The translations under genes and the position numbers were made by a program. From the NCBI RefSeq assembly GCF_028583425.1, contig NC_072793.1, positions 62,439,028-62,503,027 of the forward strand: a stretch of 64,000 nucleotides of DNA. Direction: 5' to 3'. A model generated the notes under the pieces. The model saw only the letters and a list, made by a program, of their open reading frames with translations. It made no database searches and was not told the origin of the DNA. This DNA is from Eublepharis macularius (lineage: Eukaryota; Chordata; Lepidosauria; Squamata; Eublepharidae). Numbering within the stretch: the stretch's first letter is position 1; every line of letters starts with the position of its first letter. Below are positions 57,725 to 64,000 of this stretch, piece after piece.

Positions 57725-57737
57725 CTTTTAAGAAGTG

Positions 57738-57941
57738 ATAGATCCAGAGGAGTTAGCCATGTTAGTCTGTAGTAGCAAAATCAAAAAGAGTCCAGTAGCA
57801 CCTTTAAGACTAACCAATTTTATTGTAGCATAAGCTTTCGAGAATCAAGTTCATCTGATGAAGAGAACTTGATTCTCGAAAGCTTATGCTACAATAAAAT
57901 TGGTTAGTCTTAAAGGTGCTACTGGACTCTTTTTGATTTTG
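57738..57941. mobile_element. Foldback element, 78-bp perfect arms, 13-bp target duplication
   Basis: After a short unpaired head (ATAGATCCAGAGGAGTTAGC), arms 57775-57852 and 57865-57942 are identical inverted copies (78/78) around the loop ATCTGATGAAGA. CTTTTAAGAAGTG flanks both sides (57725-57737, 57942-57954). Same family as 16785-17027. Confidence 0.9.
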
Positions 57942-58287
57942 CTTTTAAGAAGTGGCTTGCTTTTTTGTCCCCCCCCCCCCAGTGGAAAATTATTTCTTTG
58001 TTTTTATTTATTAAATTTGTAGTCTGCTCTCCCCGCAAGTCCTTATCTAATGCATATATTTTCATTTTAGAAGTGTGTTGGGTAATTTCACATAATCAGA
58101 AACTATAATGTATCAATATAGTACAAGCATGCCAGGCTTCCCACTATGGTGAGAGGCCTTCTACTGGCAGCCTTATTTGCCTGCTGCTGCTCTGAGTGGC
58201 AGTGGTTGAATTTTTTTTAAAAACCAGTGACATCACTGATGTGATTCCTAGAGCTACTCTATGTCTCTTCTAGGGTTTACCCAGAAG

Positions 58288-58949
58288 TAGGGCTGCCAAA
58301 TAGGGTTGCCAGGTCCTACCTGTCCAGGGTGGGTGGGTGGAATGGCACTTACATTGTGCTGACAGTGAGGTCTTTTTTGTGTGTGCACTTTGTGTGCGTG
58401 CACTCCGGCACCTGCACGATGATGTCACTGCTGGAAGTGATGTCATGCTGGCCATGGGAGTGCTTCCGCGCTCTGTGCAGGGCTGATTCAGCCCATTTGG
58501 GGCCCAAATTGGTCCCAAATGAAGCACAGGAATGCTCCCGCGACCAGCGTGACAACATCACTTTCGACTGTGACATTGTAGTACTCCTTGACAGTGCGCA
58601 CACAGCACGCGTTCTTCAGATGCTTGCCAGTGACAGGCAACTTCCGGGAGCTGTCCACCTCCAGCCGACCACTGGCGAGTCGGTAGGTGGCAAACCTCCG
58701 GCAGTTTGCCCGCCACCAGCAGGCATCTGGGAACCCTACTGCCAAATCCAAGTTGGGAAATTCCTGGAGATCTGGAAGTGGAACCAGGGGGAACATGGGG
58801 TTTGGGGAGGGGAGGGACCTCAGCACAGTATGATACCATCCTCCAGAGGAGCCATTTTGTCCAGGAGAACTGACCTCTGTCATCTTGAGATTAGTTGTAA
58901 TTCCAGGATGTCTCCAGGCCCCCACCTGTGACCTGGAGGTTGGTAACTA
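58288..58949. mobile_element. TAGGGTTGCCA-type MITE split by a hAT element
   Basis: The two parts, 58288-58300 and 58747-58949, together read TAGGGCTGCCAAA then TCCAAGTTGGGAAATTCC...GGAGGTTGGTAACTA, the same 200-bp family as 62975-63175. The element at 58301-58738 sits within it. Confidence 0.8.
58301..58738. mobile_element. Non-autonomous hAT element nested in a MITE, 438 bp
   Basis: TAGGGTTGCCAGG...GGGAACCCTA with a perfect 8-bp duplication CTGCCAAA (58293-58300, 58739-58746). Related along its left half to 26342-26738. Confidence 0.88.
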
Positions 58950-59057
58950 CTTGGAAGTGATGTGAAAACATTGGCAATGCTTTCCCCGTGTCCCTCCCCA
59001 CAGTCCCAACTCTCCTACCAGTTCCCAGTCTCATCCTGGAAACCCTAATACAGTATT

Positions 59058-60825
59058 TTTTTAAGTACTTTATTGTTCTATTAATAAGCGTAAAAGCCCA
59101 ATAAAAATGGCAGACAGAAAAGAAGAAAGTAAGGGAAAAAAGAATAGAAAAAGAGAAAGAAGAAAGGAACAAAAATTAAAATAAAAAACAAAGAAAAATA
59201 ATACATATTTCATTTTCCATTTTCTCTACAATACCTATCATAGCTTTACAAACAATGTAGTTAGAGTTCTGATACCTCTAGAATTTACCTTTCGTTAATG
59301 CCCTCCTTCTATTTATTTTCCCCAAATTTATCTTCTTTGAAATCAAATCCTCAAATCATCAGTTTGGGGTTTTTTTTCTCACTCAGAAAGTCAATAAGGG
59401 ATTTCCACTTAAACATAAAAATAGACAATGTTTGATCTCTGATCAAAGTTGTAAGTTTAGCCATCTCTGCTAACTCCATCATTTTCACAATCCAGTCATC
59501 CATTGAAAGCAATACTGTACTTTTCCATTTTTGCGCATATACAAGCCTAGCTGCTGTTGTCTTATATAGAAATAAGATACCATGTTTATTTTCCAGCTGT
59601 TTGTCCATTAATCCCAACAAAAAGCCTTCTGGTTTAAATTGTATATTGATCGTCAGAATTTTCTGTATTGTCATATAATTTTATGACCAATGTGTTTTGA
59701 TTTTTTTTGGCTTTAGGGCAAGTCCACCAAAGATGATAAAATGTTCCTTCATGTTGCTCACATTTCCAACATTTGTTTGACATATCTTTACTCATTTTTG
59801 CTAATTTAGCAGGAGACATATACCACTGACACATCATTTTGTAAACATTTTCTTTGTGGAATTCAAGGTGAATTTGAGCCCCTTTACCCACATATTTTCC
59901 AACTTGTCCAATTGTATATTATACCCCAAAATTTTAGCCCATTTTACCATACAATCTTTCACACATTCTTCTTCCATTTCAAATTTCAACAAAAGTTTGT
60001 ACATTTTGGAAATAACCTGTTCATTATTTATACAGAGCTCTTTTTCAAACTCTGTCTTTTCATATTCAAAACCCCATAGATTTAATCTAATTTAAACCTT
60101 TCTAGTAATTGTGCATAGAAAAACCATTGACATTTATAACCCTTAGCTATGAGATCTTCCCTTGTCTTCAATTTATAAGTCAAACATCCTTCCATAAGTC
60201 AACTATCCCTGTTTAGTTACCATTTCACTCTTATAAAATGCTTCCTGTGTTGAAATTCAAAGCGGTGTCTTCTGCGCTAATCTCAGTTTATATTTGTTCC
60301 AAATTCTCAAGATGGCTCTCCTAATAGAACGGTCTTTGAAGTCTACATGACCTTTACTTTATCATACCACAAATAAGCATGCCATCCAAATCTCAGGTCA
60401 TGACCTTCCAAAGTCAAGAGCCTATCATTTCTCAGAAGCATCCATTCCTTCATCCACATTAGACATGAGGCGGTGAAATACAACTTCAGATCTGGTAAAC
60501 CTAGGCCACCTCTCTCCTCCACATCTTGTAAAATTTCATATTTAACTCTAGGTTTTTCCTTTGCCATATAAATCTTGAAATATTTTTGCTACTGTTTAAA
60601 TGGTACTTCTGAAGCTAAAACATGTATTGGCTGGAACAAAAATAACATCTTAGGTAAAACATCCGTCTTCATAACTGATATTTCCCCCAACAAGGAAAAC
60701 TGTACCTTATCCCATCTTGACATATCCTTTTTTATTTCTTTCCATGTCTTAACATAGTTATTTTGAAATAACATACAATTCCTCCCCATCAGCATGATAC
60801 CTAAATATTTTACCTTTTTTTCAAA
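59058..60825 (-). mobile_element. 5'-truncated L1, ORF2 C-terminal part
   Basis: Flanked by a perfect 13-bp duplication CTAATACAGTATT (59045-59057, 60826-60838), with a poly(A) tail at the left. The minus strand encodes the post-reverse-transcriptase part of L1 ORF2: WDKVQFSLLGEISVMKTDVLP (60589-60795), EERGGLGLPDLKLYFTASCL (60343-60567), and the C-terminal cysteine motif [18 protein letters not shown] (59634-59891). The frame is broken at several points; no reverse-transcriptase core, so not mobile. Confidence 0.9.
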
Positions 60826-60838
60826 CTAATACAGTATT

Positions 60839-61354
60839 ATTATATGCGTAAGACTTCTTACGAGTTTGCCCATGTCTTTAAAGGGAACTTCTGTTATGTA
60901 ATCAAAATGATCTTGCCCTCTTAGTGCAGGAAGGATGATCTGGCTTCTGTCATGGCCACTGGGCCCTCTCCCTCCTAGGAGGAGTACCATGGCAAAGGGA
61001 AAACCAGCCCGGTCCCAGTCACCATCAAGAGAATATGCAGAATATGCAGCTGCAAGGGGCATGCTTTTCGAAAAGCATTCTTCTCCACTTGCCCTCTGAC
61101 TGCAGCGGTATGGCACTGTGCCTTTTGTCAAAGGCCGAAGGTCAAGGGCTAATGGGTGGTAGCACAACTTTCATTCCAGCAAGAATATCAAGAAGGAAAG
61201 GGAAGTTTGACCAGCTGGATTTGGCTACCTGCGAACAGCTCCCTTCCTTGATCTGACATTCTCAGCTTGACCCTCCACCTTGACCTTCTTTCTGCTCTCC
61301 TTTCTTTATGTTACTTATTCTTCAGACTGTAAGCCTGGGAAAGTCCTGGGCAAC
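60839..61354. other. No gene seen
   Basis: Anonymous sequence with no clear repeat. Confidence 0.4.
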
Positions 61355-61895
61355 TACGGTTGCCAGATTGAAGAAAAATAAATAAATTAGACCCTGGAGT
61401 TCCTCACGAGCGTGTTCCTGGACCCGGTGTGATGATGTCATTTATGGAGTGAATTCATCGCTGGCCACTTCCCCGGTGCTCAGGAGGCTGGGCAGGCAAG
61501 CAGGCCAGTCCACTTCCCAGGCGCTCCAGAGGAGGGTGGGCTGGCAGAGCCAGGCACTCTTCTGGTGCTTGGGTGGCCGAGCGAGACTGCTACTTCCTGC
61601 GGGGTGGGGGAGGCTGGAAGCAGAGGGAGGAGGCAGAGGCAGTGCAGGAGGCTGGCTGGTCACTCCCCTGGGATTTGGAGGCTGGGCTGCCTAGAAGCAG
61701 GGGGGAGGGGAGGAAGCGCAAGAATATCTGCTGGTGCAGCCACTAGCTCATGAACACCAGCAGCCATCCATCCCTCCTCCCCCGTGCTCAAAAATACCAG
61801 CCATTTATATATCTGCATTTTAACTGCATTTTCCTCACACAGTCCCAGAAAAAAAACAGACTGTCTGGGGAAAAACTGGACACCCAGCAACCCTT
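61355..61895. mobile_element. Probable GC-rich MITE (TGCCA family)
   Basis: Left end TACGGTTGCCAGATTGAAG and right end CACCCAGCAACCC are loosely inverted, and the inner GGTGTGATGATGTCAT resembles the other hAT elements. No duplication confirms the ends. The overlapping open frames are GC artefacts. Confidence 0.4.
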
Positions 61896-62139
61896 TTAAC
61901 ATGAGATGTCCCCCACCCAAGTTCATCCCTGAGTTGGATCAACAGACTTTGTCTGGGAATTCTTTGCTTCCCAAGCATGAGTGGGCCTGATTTAAGTCAG
62001 AACCATCGCATGCCGGGAGGAGACTTTAGGTGACCCCCTCACTGCACTGTTTTCCTGACCTAAAACAGCCCCAGACAGTTGCTATTTGCCCCTGTATTAA
62101 TAGGCTGTATGTTAAGTTTCCCCACTGAGGAAAATCACA

Positions 62140-62900
62140 GTTCCCTAGGCTATTGCAGCCCAGGCTGATGGCGCGGAGGCTGGCAGGCGCAGGCGACAAA
62201 CTGAGACCACACGATGGCTGGGTGAAAATAGGCCACAACTTTATTGTGAACAGCAGATAAGGAGCGAAAGCAGTCATATGGATCGGATCCCCAAGCATCG
62301 GCTGGCCCGCCTGCCAGCCAATGAACCCTCCCCCCTCAGACCCCCAGCTGAGGGGGGGCACCGAGGAGCGGCATTAAGGGGGAGATCATCTGGGTGTACA
62401 CCCCTGTATGATTCCCCTGCCGCCTGGTGGTGAGTCCGACCTGGCAGCCCCTGAGCTGGGCATGCACCTTCGTGACTCACCCCCAAGATTCCTTATGGGA
62501 ATCCCCTTACAGGAACCAGGGCGGAGACCCTGATTCCCCCAAAGGAGATCCGATCCAATGACCAACCGCCAAACAAGTTGTGACAAGGACAACCCCACGA
62601 ACCAATGAACAACAGGGAGCGGTGGGTGGGATTCAGCAGCTGAAGCCGAGTGAACTGAGGCCGGGCGGGAGCCTAAATTTATACCCGGCCAGTGGACCAG
62701 AGGGAAGACTGGCTCCCTGAGGTCCGGTGGCCGGCCCCACCCCAGCCTGCCTCCCTGCCGCCGCGGATTGGCTGGCCGGGGTTTGAATCTGATTGGCTGC
62801 TGGCTGCCCGACTGATATCGGGTCAGCCAGCACGCCGGCCGCCGCGCCCGCCCTGCTCCCGTGCTCCTGCGGCAGCAAACCGGGTGCCCAGTAAGTCAGG
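62140..62900 (-). mobile_element. CpG-rich LTR-like block, inverted
   Basis: Read on the minus strand the order is that of an LTR: CpG-rich DNA with two CCAATC boxes (near 62763 and 62793), a GGGTATAAATTTAGG TATA-like box near 62678, about 450 bp of transcribed-type sequence, then an AATAAAG signal near 62240. Ends and target duplications could not be fixed, and no coding part is attached, so it would be a solo LTR fossil. Confidence 0.5.
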
Positions 62901-62974
62901 CGCCCGCGCTTCCAGGTTAAGAAAACAGTGTCGGGGTGGAAGGCTGAAATCTTTCCTCATGCATCACATTCCCA

Positions 62975-63175
62975 GTTAGGGTAGCCAACTCTGAGTTGGG
63001 AAATTGCTGGAAATATGAGGGTGGAGCCTGGAGAGGGTGAGGTTTGGGGAGGGCATAATGCCATAGAGTCCATGCTCCAAAGCAGCCATTTTCTCCAGGG
63101 GAACTGAACTCTTTAGTCTGGAGATCAGTTGTAATTCCAGGAGATCTCTAGGTCATACCTGAAAATTGGCAGTCC
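62975..63175. mobile_element. TAGGGTTGCCA-type MITE, about 200 bp
   Basis: GTTAGGGTAGCCAACTCTG...AAAATTGGCAGTCC, bounded by a perfect 8-bp repeat CATTCCCA (62967-62974, 63176-63183). Best example in the window of the family with TTTGGGGAGGGCATAATGCC and CATTTTCTCCAGGGGAACTG. Confidence 0.8.
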
Positions 63176-63238
63176 CATTCCCAATCCAAATTGGGTCTGG
63201 GAAGCACAGAACTTCCAGACCATGTGTGTAGATCTGAT

Positions 63239-63400
63239 TAGGGTTGCCAGCTCCAAGGAACTTGGCATGGCATAATTCCATGAAGTCCACCCCCCAACGT
63301 AGCCATTTTCTCCAGGTCAACTGATCTCTGTGGCCTGGAGATAAGTTGTAATTCCGGGACCGGGAGATCTCCAGCCACTACCTGGGGGCTGGCAACCCTA
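63239..63400. mobile_element. TAGGGTTGCCA-type MITE, internally shortened
   Basis: Perfect 13-bp inverted ends TAGGGTTGCCAGC / GCTGGCAACCCTA with CATTTTCTCCAGGTCAACTG inside. About 40 bp shorter than the 62975 copy on its left side. Target duplication unclear. Confidence 0.8.
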
Positions 63401-64000
63401 TTTGAGTCTTATTTTCATTTATAGATAGCATCTGCCTGCAGCAGTGTATATCAGATTTTAACTGTTGAGCCATTTTTGTCAACTTTTGTCCTTAAATATA
63501 ATTAATTTTAAAAGCAGCCAGGAGAGTGATCTCTCATACACCCCATATCTTACTCATCAGCTTTCCCTTCTGTGTTTTATTTAATTTTGTAAACATAGGA
63601 TCATCCTCATCATACCTGTGCTGACTCAAACAGTGGCCTGCAATGGAGATGTGGAGAAAAGGGCACCATTAACCTGCCGGAGTAAGCTCAGTGCTTTCCT
63701 TATGCTGTGAGAGGTAGGGATCAAATTGCTAGCCAAGAATGGGATATTCCATTCAAGCAGTTGTACTTTCCCAGAGGGCACTTCATTCTGTCCTGTCCTC
63801 ACTCCCATATGGAAGCAGCCTTGTACTGAGAGATCCCCTGCTAATCTTGCCTTTCTTTTATTCTTTGCTTTTAAAGCAAATTTGGCAGGGGTTGAGAGCT
63901 GTTGTTTGGATAGACTTGGAGACAGGACTCCTTTACATAAAACCCTTTATTGTTATTATAAATGAGTCTGAAAGATAATGTTTGGATTGAGATTAAAATC
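63401..64000. other. No gene seen
   Basis: Anonymous sequence up to the window edge. Confidence 0.45.

Noticed and set aside
58329-58931. 200-aa plus-strand frame
   Set aside because: Crosses the boundary between two nested MITEs, so it cannot be an old gene.
61442-61926. Proline-rich and serine-rich frames near 61.5 kb
   Set aside because: GC-rich probable MITE; overlapping frames on both strands and no domain.
62274-62979. Alanine/proline-rich open frames
   Set aside because: They overlap the CpG-rich LTR-like block and have no recognisable domain or splice context.

Overview
The window looks like a gene-poor stretch of a squamate reptile (lizard or gecko) nuclear genome. The evidence is the repeat content: tRNA-headed SINEs with LINE-like tails, a 5S-rRNA-derived SINE, Jockey-type (L2/CR1-like) LINEs, reptile-type L1 copies, many hAT miniature elements and a few LTR fossils. 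I found no convincing host coding exon; the single-copy DNA reads like an intron or gene desert. Three blocks (about 7.4-7.95 kb, 40.15-40.6 kb and 47.44-47.75 kb) are free of recognisable repeats and have the texture of conserved non-coding DNA, but that is inference.

The outstanding object is a 10,186-bp PIF/Harbinger DNA transposon at 12355-22540. It has 14-bp terminal inverted repeats and is flanked by CTGAG on both sides. It carries three genes, all of which splice into uninterrupted reading frames: (1) a two-exon DDE transposase of 431 aa on the plus strand; (2) a four-exon, 479-aa Myb/SANT-like (trihelix) protein on the plus strand, with nine 29-aa repeats and a C-terminal coiled coil; (3) a four-exon, 363-aa second Myb/SANT-like protein on the minus strand, convergent to gene 2. 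Harbingers normally carry a transposase and one Myb-like partner, so a second divergent Myb gene is unusual. Both Myb genes have four exons with every intron in phase 1, suggesting an old duplication inside the element. AACGTTT-type motifs recur upstream of all three genes, and a 17-bp copy is present in inverted orientation near both ends. The transposon split an older minus-strand LINE, whose two halves lie at 12036-12354 and 22541-23480.

Layout. 0-3.5 kb: SINE split by a solo LTR, a perfect 20-bp hairpin. 3.5-4.4 kb: hAT element. 7.4-9 kb: possible conserved block, then an inverted-repeat-bounded element. 11.2-12.35 kb: LINE fragments. 12.355-22.54 kb: Harbinger. 22.5-24.5 kb: LINE half, SINE, MITE. 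26.1-30.1 kb: LINE tail, SINE split by a hAT element, L1 with intact-looking ORF1 start but interrupted end and most of ORF2 missing. 33.3-37.7 kb: two degenerate LINEs and a SINE. 39.9-43.9 kb: SINEs, LINE fragments, 5S SINE. 46.8-48.6 kb: 5S SINE and tRNA SINE. 51.9-55.9 kb: foldback MITE, an LTR-retrotransposon fossil with a hAT insertion, and a 958-bp hAT element. 57.7-60.8 kb: perfect foldback element, nested hAT MITEs, truncated L1. 61-63.4 kb: MITEs and a CpG-rich LTR-like block.
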